A stretch of 37,378 nt of DNA, taken from SZUA-521 sp041738285 (lineage in GTDB: Bacteria; Pseudomonadota; Gammaproteobacteria; Pseudomonadales; Azotimanducaceae). Within the stretch, counting starts at the first letter, position 1. Each line of letters opens with the position of its first letter. The notes under the pieces were generated by a model, which ran no database searches, was not told the DNA's origin, and saw only the letters and a list, made by a program, of their open reading frames with translations. The position numbers and the translations under genes were made by a program. Below are positions 1 to 7,837 of the stretch, piece by piece. The stretch spans positions 1 through 37,378 of the forward strand of contig JBGSQB010000162.1 in NCBI GenBank assembly GCA_041738285.1, given 5' to 3'.

Positions 1-127
1 CCAGCGCGAGGAGCGCAAGCTCGCCGCTGCCGAGCACGATCCCCGGCGTCACCGCGTAGCCAGCCAGCGCCGTCAGCGCCATGAACAGGCCGATGCGGAG
101 CTTGAATATGTCGACCAGTAACGACAT
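1..127 (-). CDS. ctaB: Heme O synthase (protoheme IX farnesyltransferase), N-terminal fragment
   Basis: Only the first 42 codons are inside the window; the gene continues past position 1. The visible N-terminus (VDIFKLRIGLFMALTALAGY) has the polar start and first membrane helix typical of the UbiA prenyltransferase family branch that farnesylates protoheme to heme O. It starts 6 bases after the stop codon of the oxidase subunit I gene on the same strand. It is therefore very probably co-transcribed with that operon and supplies its heme. A GTG codon immediately upstream of the ATG (128-130) is an alternative start. The catalytic DxxxD motifs lie outside the window, so the call depends on the N-terminus and on context. 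Confidence 0.75.
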   Translation of the reverse strand, partial: MSLLVDIFKLRIGLFMALTALAGYAVTPGIVLGSGELALLAL

Positions 128-133
128 CACGGT

Positions 134-1837
134 CTAACTGATGCCCCAGGTCTCCGCCAGATACTTCCAGTTGATGAAGTAGTAGAGCACGAATGCGGCG
201 AAGAACACGAACACCATCACCAGCGTGCCAGGAATCGTCACGCTGCCAACGCCGATGCCCGCGTAGGACGCATCCGACGGCGGAATCGCAATCATCTCCC
301 TGCCGACTTTGGCGTCCTCATCGAGTTTGCGGCCGAACAGCAGTGACCCCACGATGATGACGATGAAGGCCGCGCCGCCCAGACATGCAAGCAACACCGA
401 CATGCCATTCAGGCTCATCATGGTGAGCGCCGCCGCGGAGAATTCGTAGCCACCATCGGCTACGCCCGAAAACAGAATGTCCCAATGGCGGCGCGGTACA
501 CCAAGCGTGCCCGCCCCCATCAGGAACAAGGCAACGCCCGTCATGCCGAGGCCGAAGATGTAGGGCTGCCAGCTTGCCAGGCGCGGCAGGATCAACTCGC
601 GACGGAAGAGGATAGGCACCAGCCAGAACGTGAGTGCCATGAACGCGAGCGTAGTGCCGACCACCACGGTGCCATGAAAGTGACCAGGTACATACAATGT
701 GTTGTGCACGATCAGGTTGATCTGTTCCGCGCCCATCACGACACCTGTGATACCGCCCAGCACACCAAATCCCACCAGCGACATGAACATGCCAGAGAAC
801 ACCGGGTTACCCCACGGCGCCTTGCGCAACCACTCGAACAGGCCGGAGTTGTAGCCCCGCGCGCGTTGCGCCGCTTCGATCGATCCCGGCACCGTCAGGC
901 CGTGCACCATGCTCGCCATCACCGCCAGATACATCGCATAGCTCGTGTTGAAGATCTTCCACTCCGAACTCAGGCCCGGATCCACCAGCAGGTGGTGGGC
1001 GCTGGCGATCTGCAGCACCGCTATGTAGAGGAGAAACGCGAAGCGGCTGACTTTCTCGGACAACGGCTTGGCGCCGAACACGATGGCCGCAATGGCATAC
1101 CAGACGGCAACGTGTGCGGAGACGTTGATCTGTTGCGAGGAATGCCCGAACGCCCACCAGATGAGCCGATACACCCCGGCATCGACATGACTGACGATGC
1201 CAAGGTTCCACAGCAACGTCGGAATCAGGATGACGGCGCCGGATGCGATGGTGAAAATCGCGATGATGCAAGCGGTCAGCGCGCCAAAGGTCACGAGCGG
1301 AATGGACCCTTCGTAGGTTCGTTCCGACCGTGCGATGACGAGCGTCGCCAGAAAAATGAAACAGTTGATGAGCGCGCCGACCGCAAACAGGATCAGACCC
1401 ACGTAGAACAGCGTCCCCGCTGGCATCGGCACGTACGACGTCATCATGACCGATGAGTTGCCTTCCCAGAGCACGGCATAGTTGTTGATGACGGCACCGG
1501 CCACCATCATCCCCCAGGCAGACCAGCCGAGGCGCGGCGTCGCGATGCGACATCCCAGCACGGTGGACGAACAGAACTGCAGCACGGCCATTTCGAAGAA
1601 GATGATCCAGAAGATCAGCAGATTGATGCCGTGCCCCGTCAGAAAGAGATAGAACATGTCTGCTTCAAGCAGATGCACTTCGGGCCATCGCGTGAGGCCC
1701 ACGCCAAGACCTAGAATTCCGCCAACGAGCAGGAACACCACCGCCGCTACTGCGTTGGCCTTAATCAGCGCTTCCGCCGGCCGGTGAAACTTGAGACCGG
1801 TGTCCGGGCAAGTCCGAAACATGCTCGCGTTGTTCAT
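134..1837 (-). CDS. Heme-copper oxidase superfamily subunit I lacking the catalytic tyrosine; possible NO reductase
   Basis: The product is a 567-residue polytopic inner-membrane protein of about 12-14 helices. Heme and CuB ligands are readable: H69 (LTGHG, low-spin heme), H232 in helix VI (FGHSSQQI), the pair H281-H282 in helix VII (SAHHLLVDPG), and H386/H388 (VPGHFHGT). The HH-xxxDPG and GHFH contexts resemble B-type (ba3-like) oxidases. In oxygen reductases of types A and B a tyrosine sits four residues after the helix VI histidine and is cross-linked to it; here that residue is Q236. Loss of this tyrosine is a recognised feature of NO-reducing members of the superfamily such as cNOR and the eNOR/sNOR-type families. 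I see no cNOR-like HLWVEG motif. The start ATG overlaps the subunit II stop codon (ATGA), so translation is coupled. Automatic annotation would probably say 'cbb3-type cytochrome c oxidase subunit I'. Family membership is certain; oxygen versus NO as substrate is open. Confidence 0.9.
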   Translation of the reverse strand: MNNASMFRTCPDTGLKFHRPAEALIKANAVAAVVFLLVGGILGLGVGLTRWPEVHLLEADMFYLFLTGHGINLLIFWIIFFEMAVLQFCSSTVLGCRIATPRLGWSAWGMMVAGAVINNYAVLWEGNSSVMMTSYVPMPAGTLFYVGLILFAVGALINCFIFLATLVIARSERTYEGSIPLVTFGALTACIIAIFTIASGAVILIPTLLWNLGIVSHVDAGVYRLIWWAFGHSSQQINVSAHVAVWYAIAAIVFGAKPLSEKVSRFAFLLYIAVLQIASAHHLLVDPGLSSEWKIFNTSYAMYLAVMASMVHGLTVPGSIEAAQRARGYNSGLFEWLRKAPWGNPVFSGMFMSLVGFGVLGGITGVVMGAEQINLIVHNTLYVPGHFHGTVVVGTTLAFMALTFWLVPILFRRELILPRLASWQPYIFGLGMTGVALFLMGAGTLGVPRRHWDILFSGVADGGYEFSAAALTMMSLNGMSVLLACLGGAAFIVIIVGSLLFGRKLDEDAKVGREMIAIPPSDASYAGIGVGSVTIPGTLVMVFVFFAAFVLYYFINWKYLAETWGIS

Positions 1838-2391
1838 TGCGCGCCCCTGCCTTCTACGACGTGGATCTTGCCGAGCATGTTGTGATGCCCGATGCCGCAG
1901 TACTCGTTACAGACGATGGCGTACTCGCCAACCTTGTTCGGTTTGACGGTCATCACCATGTCATATCCAGGCAGCACTTGGACGTTGATGTTGGCCGGCT
2001 GCAGAGAGAATCCGTGCTGCCAATCTGTCGATGTGATGTGTAGTCGGTAGCTCTGATTCACTTCCAGCTCATAGCTCGGCCACCAGTCCCACAGGCGTCC
2101 GATCAGGTAGATGTCAGCGCCGATGGGTGGCTTTACCACCGGTTTGTTGAACTGGCCCTCGGTGCGCACCGTGAACTCTTCCACCACGGCCTGGGTCTTG
2201 GCCATGAATGCGGCTGGCGTCGTTCGATAGGCTTCACTGGAAAGGTTCTGCTCTCCATAGATGTGCCAGTACGGCATCATCAGAGTGAGGATGATTCCCC
2301 ACACGACGACTACCGTGATCCAGATCAACTCGCTCTTTTCGATCGGTTCCTTCCACCAAATCTTCTTGGTGGGCGGTGCCAGACTGGTCAT
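1834..2391 (-). CDS. Heme-copper oxidase subunit II with intact CuA site
   Basis: The product is 185 residues, short for subunit II. It has one N-terminal anchor helix (about 22-42) and a periplasmic cupredoxin domain. All CuA ligands are present: H126 (DWQHGF) and the C161-x3-C165-x3-H169-x2-M172 block (CNEYCGIGHHNM). The protein should therefore accept electrons from a soluble cytochrome c or cupredoxin and pass them to subunit I. The single-helix anchor is like ba3-type subunit II rather than the two-helix aa3 type. A GGAGG ribosome site lies about 8 bases before the ATG. It overlaps subunit I by four bases and follows the small subunit gene by 25 bases. A CuA subunit rules out a quinol-only enzyme and, together with the odd subunit I, points to a CuA-type NO reductase or a divergent oxidase. 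Confidence 0.92.
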   Translation of the reverse strand: MTSLAPPTKKIWWKEPIEKSELIWITVVVVWGIILTLMMPYWHIYGEQNLSSEAYRTTPAAFMAKTQAVVEEFTVRTEGQFNKPVVKPPIGADIYLIGRLWDWWPSYELEVNQSYRLHITSTDWQHGFSLQPANINVQVLPGYDMVMTVKPNKVGEYAIVCNEYCGIGHHNMLGKIHVVEGRGAQ

Positions 2392-2416
2392 GCGTCAACC
2401 CTCCGGGTGTTGATGA

Positions 2417-2578
2417 TCACTGGGCGATGGGGATCGAAATCAGCTCCATGATTCCCCACACGATGTAGGTCATGGTCGGCACCAGAATGCCGATGAAGAG
2501 CAGAATAAAGGGGTTGTCGAGCAACTGCTGCATGACGGGCACGGGTTCGTCATCCGTTGATTTTCGATCATCACTCAT
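2417..2578 (-). CDS. Small one-helix oxidase subunit (subunit IIa-like)
   Basis: The product is 53 residues, starting at the ATG at 2576-2578, with a GGAGG ribosome site 8 bases upstream. A longer in-frame reading to 2737 is possible, but its first 53 residues are basic, cysteine-containing and unlike a protein N-terminus. The chain has a charged N-terminus followed by one membrane helix (NPFILLFIGILVPTMTYIVW). As first gene of the operon, ahead of CuA subunit II, it occupies the place of the small subunit IIa of ba3-type oxidases, which supplies the helix missing from the short subunit II. The role is inferred from size, topology and position; the sequence is too short for a firm family call. 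Confidence 0.65.
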   Translation of the reverse strand: MSDDRKSTDDEPVPVMQQLLDNPFILLFIGILVPTMTYIVWGIMELISIPIAQ

Positions 2579-2749
2579 CGCTTTCGCCTCCACCCAAACG
2601 CGCGCAAACCGCCCGCCCGAGGATCTTTCACTGGTCTTGGCGTCGCATACATAAGGGATTTCCACCTGACAATCCGCGAAATGCAGGCGCTTTAGTCTTG
2701 CCGGCGTGACCGCTAACATGCGCCGCTGCCTACTCATAGAAGTCCTACG

Positions 2750-3796
2750 GTGTCATCACGCGGAATACTGCTGGTCAATCTCGGCTCACCCGCCAGTACC
2801 GACATCGCGGATGTACGCGCGTACCTCGATGAGTTTCTGATGGACCCCGAGGTGATCGATTCACCGTGGCCGATCCGCGCATTGGTGGTGAAGGCGTTCA
2901 TCCTGCCGTTCCGGCCAAAGCAGACGGCCGAGGCCTACCGCAAGATCTGGCGCGCCGACGGGTCTCCCTTGCTCGCGAATTCAAAGGCCTTGGCAACCGC
3001 GCTGACGGATCGCGTCGACTCACCGGTGGCGCTGGCGATGCGCTATGGTCAACCCAGCATCGAACATGGCGTGGCGCAGCTGACAAATGCAGGGGTCGAT
3101 GAAATCCTGCTGATCCCACTGTATCCCCAACACGCCGCCTCCACCCGCACCACGACCGTCACCAAGGTGCGCGCCATCCTGCGCGATCAGTCGCGGCCGA
3201 TTGCTCTGCGGGTACTGCCACCCTTCTATAGCGATGCGGGCTATCTGCGCGTGCTGACCGCCTCCGTACGCGACGCGCTCCCGGCCGCGTTCGACCTGTT
3301 GCTGTTCAGTTATCACGGGCTGCCCGAGCGACACATCGAACGCGCGGACCCGACCGGCGCCCATTGCCTCAAGCGGGCCGATTGCTGCGAATCCCCCTCG
3401 CCTGCCCACGCAACCTGCTATCGCCACCAGGCATTCGCAACGTCGCGCGCGGTCGCACGGGCCCTGGAGTTACCCGAAGAACGCTGGCGAGTCAGCTTTC
3501 AGTCGCGCCTGGGACGTCTGCCCTGGCTTGAACCGTATACCGATCAAGTCCTCGCGCAGCTGCCTGGCGAAGGCATCAAGAAGCTCGTCGTCGCCTGCCC
3601 CGCATTCGTCGCCGACAACCTCGAAACGCTGGAAGAAATCGAAATGCGTGGCCGGGAGATCTTCATCGCCGCCGGCGGGGAGGCGCTCACACTCGTACCT
3701 TGCCTGAATGCGCGACCGGACTGGATCGAACTGCTGGCCCGCTGGAGTCGCGATCCGCTGCCGCAGGCGATGGTCGATGTCGCAAGCGAAAGCTGA
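2750..3796 (+). CDS. hemH: Ferrochelatase with internal four-cysteine segment
   Basis: Inserts ferrous iron into protoporphyrin IX, the last step of protoheme synthesis, in the cytoplasm or at the membrane face. The 348-residue chain opens with the family N-terminus (GILLVNLGSPAS). It carries the catalytic histidine H189 in LFSYHGLPER and the acidic ETLEEIEMRG segment near 292-301. Four cysteines lie at 206, 212, 213 and 223 just after the catalytic histidine. Shepherd, Dailey and Dailey described such a short internal cysteine group as a [2Fe-2S] ligand set in Myxococcus-type ferrochelatases. The start is GTG; no in-frame ATG lies nearby. It is divergent from the oxidase operon, which needs heme, and its 3' end overlaps the next gene by 20 bases. 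Confidence 0.95.
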   Translation: MSSRGILLVNLGSPASTDIADVRAYLDEFLMDPEVIDSPWPIRALVVKAFILPFRPKQTAEAYRKIWRADGSPLLANSKALATALTDRVDSPVALAMRYGQPSIEHGVAQLTNAGVDEILLIPLYPQHAASTRTTTVTKVRAILRDQSRPIALRVLPPFYSDAGYLRVLTASVRDALPAAFDLLLFSYHGLPERHIERADPTGAHCLKRADCCESPSPAHATCYRHQAFATSRAVARALELPEERWRVSFQSRLGRLPWLEPYTDQVLAQLPGEGIKKLVVACPAFVADNLETLEEIEMRGREIFIAAGGEALTLVPCLNARPDWIELLARWSRDPLPQAMVDVASES

Positions 3797-5201
3797 CACC
3801 AGCCTCGGCGCGCTGATCGGACTCGACCGCGGCGGCGCATCATGCTTCCTCGGCGTTCCATTCGCCGAGCCACCGACCAGAATTCGGCGCTTCCGTCACC
3901 CGCTGCCGCGGCGGCCATGGTCAGGAGAGCAAGACGCAACAGCCGCAGGACCTGCGCCGATTCAACCTGCTGTGCTGGGACTTGGCATGCGCGGCGCGGC
4001 GCGGACGAGTGAAGACTGTCTGACGCTCAACATATTCACTCCGTCATGCGATGAACGCGCGCGACCTGTGATCGTGTGGATCTTCGGCGGCGCCTACGTC
4101 AATGGCGATGGCGCAGACCCACTGTTCGACGGCACACGCCTCGCCACGGCCCAGGATGTCGTTGTCGTGACCTTCAACTATCGACTCGGCGCACTGGGGT
4201 TCGCCGCCATCCACCAGCCCAACTGTGGACTTGCAGATCAGATCGCAGCGCTCGAATTCGTCCGCGATCACATCGCTCAATTTGGCGGCGACCCGGCCTG
4301 CGTGACGATTGTCGGTGAGTCCGCTGGCGCGATGAGCGTGTGCAACCTGCTGGCGGCGCCGAGCGCGCTCGGTTTGTTTCATCGTGCGATCGCTCAAAGC
4401 GGCGCTGCACGCAACGTTGCCTCGCCTGCCCAGGCACAACAGGCAGCGGTCATGCTGCGTGGCGCATTGGATGATGCATTCGAGTCAGCCGACACCACCG
4501 ACATTCTGAACGCCCAGTCCGCCGTATCCCAGGCACTGGCAACCGAACACCGCGCGCTGCCGTTTCGGCCATGTACCGACGAGGCCCTCCTGCCGCACCA
4601 TCCCATCGATGTGGCCAGCATTTCGACAGTGCCGCTGATCATGGGCATGAATGCGCATGAGAATCGTCTCTACACGCGGGCCAGTCTGAGGCTGTCCGAT
4701 GAAGAGCTGCTGCACCGCATCGCCGAGCGCGTCGGCGAACGCGCGCCATCCGTCCTGGATCACTACCGTTTGCATCACCCCAAGTCCACAATCAACGAGA
4801 ACGCAGCCATCGCCTCGGATATTGCAACCGAACTTGCTTTTCGACAGCCGATGCTCGACTACGTCGGCCGGCGCACTGCGCCAACCTGGATCTACCAGTT
4901 CGACTGGCCATCGCCCGCGCTACGCGGCTGGCTGGGTGCGTGTCATGCCATCGAGATCCCGTTCGTGTTCGGCAATTTCGATCAGCCGAGTACCGCAAAA
5001 TTCGCCGGCCGTGGCCCGGACGCACTGGCGCTATCCGATGAGGTGATGACCCTGTGGAGCGAATTCGCGCGCAGCGGACGTCCGCCGGCGAGGTGGCCGC
5101 AGTTCACGCAAGCCACACGTCAGCAAATGCGCCTCGACCGCGAGCCATACATCGCATCGCTGAACGATGACCCGACACGGCGCTTCTGGGAACAGCTCTG
5201 A
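3777..5201 (+). CDS. Carboxylesterase, type B (para-nitrobenzyl esterase-like)
   Basis: The product is a 474-residue alpha/beta hydrolase of the carboxylesterase type B family, expected to hydrolyse carboxylic esters. The N-terminal FLGVPFAEPP and SEDCLTLNIF segments are family hallmarks. The oxyanion-hole loop is FGGAYVNG (103-110), the nucleophile elbow is GESAG (S182), a likely acid is E295 (GMNAHENRLY), and the catalytic histidine is H390 (CHAIEIPFVFGN). No signal peptide is seen, so a cytoplasmic location is likely. The ATG at 3777 lies inside the end of hemH and gives a sensible N-terminus; an in-frame ATG at 3708 would add 23 residues of hemH-shadow sequence. It is probably co-transcribed with hemH by overlap, with no obvious functional link. 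The substrate cannot be told. Confidence 0.88.
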   Translation: MSQAKADTSLGALIGLDRGGASCFLGVPFAEPPTRIRRFRHPLPRRPWSGEQDATAAGPAPIQPAVLGLGMRGAARTSEDCLTLNIFTPSCDERARPVIVWIFGGAYVNGDGADPLFDGTRLATAQDVVVVTFNYRLGALGFAAIHQPNCGLADQIAALEFVRDHIAQFGGDPACVTIVGESAGAMSVCNLLAAPSALGLFHRAIAQSGAARNVASPAQAQQAAVMLRGALDDAFESADTTDILNAQSAVSQALATEHRALPFRPCTDEALLPHHPIDVASISTVPLIMGMNAHENRLYTRASLRLSDEELLHRIAERVGERAPSVLDHYRLHHPKSTINENAAIASDIATELAFRQPMLDYVGRRTAPTWIYQFDWPSPALRGWLGACHAIEIPFVFGNFDQPSTAKFAGRGPDALALSDEVMTLWSEFARSGRPPARWPQFTQATRQQMRLDREPYIASLNDDPTRRFWEQL

Positions 5202-5205
5202 CAGT

Positions 5206-6120
5206 TCAGCAAAGAGCAAAGCCTACGCGCGGAAAATGCACGATCACTTCGCCGGCCGCATCATCGTGTCTGCGCACCGCGAACTCACGGCTCGATGCGA
5301 TCACCAGCTCTCCGCGCACTGGTACGAGGCCATAGTCGGTTGGCACCACACCCACATCGTCACCGAGTTTCACCCCGTCCGGCAGCATCGCGGGCACCGG
5401 CAGCACTGCGGCTGGTTTAGCATCGCGGCCGATCGCAAGCGCGTCGCTCGATGACATCTCGGTCACATTGCCATGACCAAACGCCGCCATACGCGCACGC
5501 CACTTCGTGACATTGCGATACGGCTCCAGAATCGGCGCCACAATCGGGTTGTTGGCGATCAGCCAAAGACAGTGGAAGACCGAGAAGTCGGCGATCGAGG
5601 GGTTCGCGCCGAGCAGGAACTGCTCGCTCAGCGACTCATCCAGATCGCACAGGCAGGCCTGCACGTGGCTCTCGGCTGCGGCCGGAGTAATCGTCACGAG
5701 TGCAGCACCCTGAGTGAGCGACGCGCGATCCTTCTGAAACGCCTCCATCTGTGTCTGCGACAACGTACTCATGGTCGCGGCAATTGCGCGTGGCTGGAAG
5801 GTGATCGCAACCGCCACGCGAAACAGCTGACTATCGGCCCACTCGGCCACCCGGTTGGCGACGAACCCGGCGCAGAGGTCGTCGCGACCAGCGCGATGCG
5901 CAAGCCGCTCGGCGATGATGCGCGTGTCGCAGAACACATCAGCCCCTTCCTGCATCACCGGCGTGCGGCGATAGCCACCCGTGAGCGGCATCAGATCGGG
6001 GCGCGGCATGATTGGCGGAATCACCACTGAGTGCCAAGGCAGACCGAGGTAACCCAGCAGCACGCGGATCTTCTCCGAGAACAACGAGCCGGCGTAGTGG
6101 TGAAGAATGATGTCGGTCAT
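5206..6120 (-). CDS. Glutathione S-transferase family protein with extra C-terminal domain
   Basis: The 304-residue chain is much longer than a usual GST (about 200-220). Residues about 1-80 form the thioredoxin-like GST N domain (ILHHYAGSLFSEKIRVLLGY, then YRRTPVM with the cis-proline before the glutathione site). Residues about 90-210 fit the helical C domain, including NPSIADFSVFHCLW. The last 85 or so residues are rich in predicted beta strands and repeated valines; I do not recognise this part. The start is the ATG at 6118-6120 with an AAGGGAG ribosome site 7 bases upstream; a longer reading adds 17 residues. It lies 28 bases downstream of the LysR gene on the same strand, so the two may be co-transcribed. 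It converges with the esterase gene with only 4 bases between. Substrate unknown. Confidence 0.85.
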   Translation of the reverse strand: MTDIILHHYAGSLFSEKIRVLLGYLGLPWHSVVIPPIMPRPDLMPLTGGYRRTPVMQEGADVFCDTRIIAERLAHRAGRDDLCAGFVANRVAEWADSQLFRVAVAITFQPRAIAATMSTLSQTQMEAFQKDRASLTQGAALVTITPAAAESHVQACLCDLDESLSEQFLLGANPSIADFSVFHCLWLIANNPIVAPILEPYRNVTKWRARMAAFGHGNVTEMSSSDALAIGRDAKPAAVLPVPAMLPDGVKLGDDVGVVPTDYGLVPVRGELVIASSREFAVRRHDDAAGEVIVHFPRVGFALC

Positions 6121-6148
6121 GAAGAAACTCCCTTTGGAAATCTGTTGG

Positions 6149-7003
6149 CTAGATCGAGGGCGCACGCGCAACCACTGCGCGATAAAAGCTCTGAATCAGC
6201 GGTCGCGAGAACATCGATTTGCGGGCGACGAAACGCACCGGGCGATTGACCCCGTGAGATCCCAGCGCAATCAGCGCATGGTCGGGCACGCCGAGTGTCT
6301 TGGCGACGCCAGCTGGCACCAGTCCGTGACCGAGCCCGGAAATGGCCATCTGCGCCACCGAGAAGAACGATTCCAGCGACGTCGATCGACGCAGGCGCAG
6401 GCGTTTCATGTCGTCTTCGATGCTCGCCCAGGCGCCCGAACGCGACTCGATCGTGATCACTTCGAGTTCATCCCCCACCTGAAATTCGATCGGTGCAAGC
6501 GCCGACGGAATGATCACCATCGGCTCCAGCCGTACCACCTCGCTCTGCAAATCGGTTTCGGAGTCGGCAAGCCCCGTGCACAAACCAACCATGTACTCTC
6601 CGGATCGAATGCGATCGAGCACCACGGGTGAACGCTGGGCATGAAAACCAAACTCGACCCCCGGCAGTTCGCCCTGAATCTGGGCGAACAACCGCGGTCC
6701 CCAACTGGCCAGGATCGCCTCCGAAACGCCGACGATGATCTTGCCCTTGCGCAGGGCGTTGTCCTCGAGAAAGACGCTGCGCAACTCTGACAAGAGCGGT
6801 GTCACCTTCTCGACCAGCCGCGTACCGTGATGCGTCAACGCCACGCGCCGGCCGTGGCGCTCGATGAGCTGTCGATCGTAGTAGCGCTCGAGGGCCGCGA
6901 TGCGTTTGCTCACCGCCGATTGGGAGATCTTCAGCACCGTGCTCGTCTCCATCATCGTGCCCGTCTTCGACAGCGCCACCAGTGTCTCGAGATTCTCGAT
7001 CAT
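6149..7003 (-). CDS. LysR-family transcriptional regulator
   Basis: The product is 284 residues. An N-terminal winged helix-turn-helix (about 1-60; MIENLETLVALSKTGTM, then LKISQSAVSKRIAALE) is followed by a periplasmic-binding-like effector domain. The N-terminus is typical of LysR proteins when counted from the ATG ending at 7003. An in-frame ATG at 7054 would add 17 unusual residues and would run through a palindromic operator-like site, so I prefer the shorter form; neither start has a clear ribosome site. It is divergent from the TSUP transporter gene and just upstream of the GST-like gene. By family habit it is likely to control one or both of them in response to a small molecule. The effector is not predictable. 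Confidence 0.9.
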   Translation of the reverse strand: MIENLETLVALSKTGTMMETSTVLKISQSAVSKRIAALERYYDRQLIERHGRRVALTHHGTRLVEKVTPLLSELRSVFLEDNALRKGKIIVGVSEAILASWGPRLFAQIQGELPGVEFGFHAQRSPVVLDRIRSGEYMVGLCTGLADSETDLQSEVVRLEPMVIIPSALAPIEFQVGDELEVITIESRSGAWASIEDDMKRLRLRRSTSLESFFSVAQMAISGLGHGLVPAGVAKTLGVPDHALIALGSHGVNRPVRFVARKSMFSRPLIQSFYRAVVARAPSI

Positions 7004-7023
7004 CGCAGCGAGGGCCGTGTCTG

Positions 7024-7052
7024 ATATTCCTGATGAGTAAGCATCATATTCC
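7024..7052. promoter_or_regulatory. Palindromic operator candidate between LysR and TSUP genes
   Basis: An AT-rich inverted repeat, TGATG-6-CATCA (7031-7046), is bracketed by two direct copies of ATATTCC (7024-7030 and 7046-7052) spaced 22 bases apart. It lies in the divergent intergenic region, where LysR proteins usually bind. It is placed 21-49 bases upstream of the preferred LysR start and 48-76 bases before the preferred TSUP start. The match to the loose LysR T-N11-A rule is not tested; assignment is from position and symmetry. Confidence 0.4.
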
Positions 7053-7099
7053 ACTCATTCGCTTTTTTCATGGAACGACTTCCGCGAGACTGCCGCGCC

Positions 7100-7837
7100 A
7101 TGACATTTGCCCTGCTTCTGCTCGGATCCGTACTGGCCACCAGCATTCTGTCCGGCGTCATCGGCATGGCCGGCGGCATGATTCTGATGGCGATCCTGGT
7201 CGCGATCTCCCCGGTCGCCACCGCAATGATCATTCACGGTGCGGTGCAGGCGACGTCGAACGGCTCCCGCGCCTGGTTCCTGCGGCGCCACATCGCGGGG
7301 GCAATCCTGCCGTATTACTTGATCGGCGCGGCAATCGCGGTCGGCGGATTCGCGGCCCTGACGGTGATCCCCGACGCTTCGGTCGTGCTCATTCTCGTGG
7401 GTGTATTTCCGTGGCTCGGCCGGCTGGCACCGCGCTTCGCCGGACTCGACATCACGCATCGTCCGACTGCCGTGCTGTGCGGCGTGCTGGTGACGGCGGC
7501 GCAACTCCTGGCTGGCGCATCGGGGCCGCTGCTCGACGTTTTCTACCTGACGACTCGGCTCAACCGCCACGAAGTGATTGCAAGCAAAGCGGTCACGCAG
7601 ACCATCGGTCATCTGCTCAAGATCGTCTACTACGGCTGGGCGGCGGGCTTTGCCACCGACGCGCCGACCTGGCTGATCGGCGCCGCGATGCTGACCGCCG
7701 TGCTCGGCGCCCGCATTGGCACGCGACTGCACGATCACCTCGACGAGACGAGTTTTCGTCGATACAGCAGCTGGATCATCCTGGGCATCGGCGCGATCTG
7801 CATCGGCAATGGCGTCTACGAGCTCGTCGGCAGGTAG
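7100..7837 (+). CDS. TSUP-family membrane transporter (TauE/SafE type)
   Basis: The 245-residue hydrophobic protein has about 7-8 predicted membrane helices and two glycine-rich repeats typical of the TauE/SafE (TSUP) family. These are SGVIGMAGGMILMAIL near the N-terminus and LLAGASGPLLDVFYL in the second half. Family members export or import small sulfur-containing or organic anions such as sulfite or sulfoacetate; which one applies here cannot be read. The start at 7100 places the first helix at the N-terminus; an ATG at 7070 would add ten residues and is an alternative. It is divergent from the LysR gene, its probable regulator. The stop codon overlaps the edge of the downstream inverted repeat. 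Confidence 0.85.
   Translation: MTFALLLLGSVLATSILSGVIGMAGGMILMAILVAISPVATAMIIHGAVQATSNGSRAWFLRRHIAGAILPYYLIGAAIAVGGFAALTVIPDASVVLILVGVFPWLGRLAPRFAGLDITHRPTAVLCGVLVTAAQLLAGASGPLLDVFYLTTRLNRHEVIASKAVTQTIGHLLKIVYYGWAAGFATDAPTWLIGAAMLTAVLGARIGTRLHDHLDETSFRRYSSWIILGIGAICIGNGVYELVGR

Noticed and set aside
485..1456. A 323-codon plus-strand open frame antisense to oxidase subunit I
   Set aside because: Highly charged, low-complexity translation without membrane or domain features, opposite a convincing polytopic membrane protein.
134..1837. Canonical cbb3 oxidase (CcoN) or cNOR (NorB) assignment
   Set aside because: No CcoO/CcoP or NorC gene accompanies it, the subunit II has CuA instead of heme c, and the helix VI motif fits neither family.
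2579..2749. FNR/NNR- or NsrR-type operator upstream of the oxidase-type operon
   Set aside because: I looked for TTGAT-N4-ATCAA and the NsrR palindrome and found no convincing match in this 171-base divergent gap; only a TTGTCA with poorly spaced AT-rich sequence.
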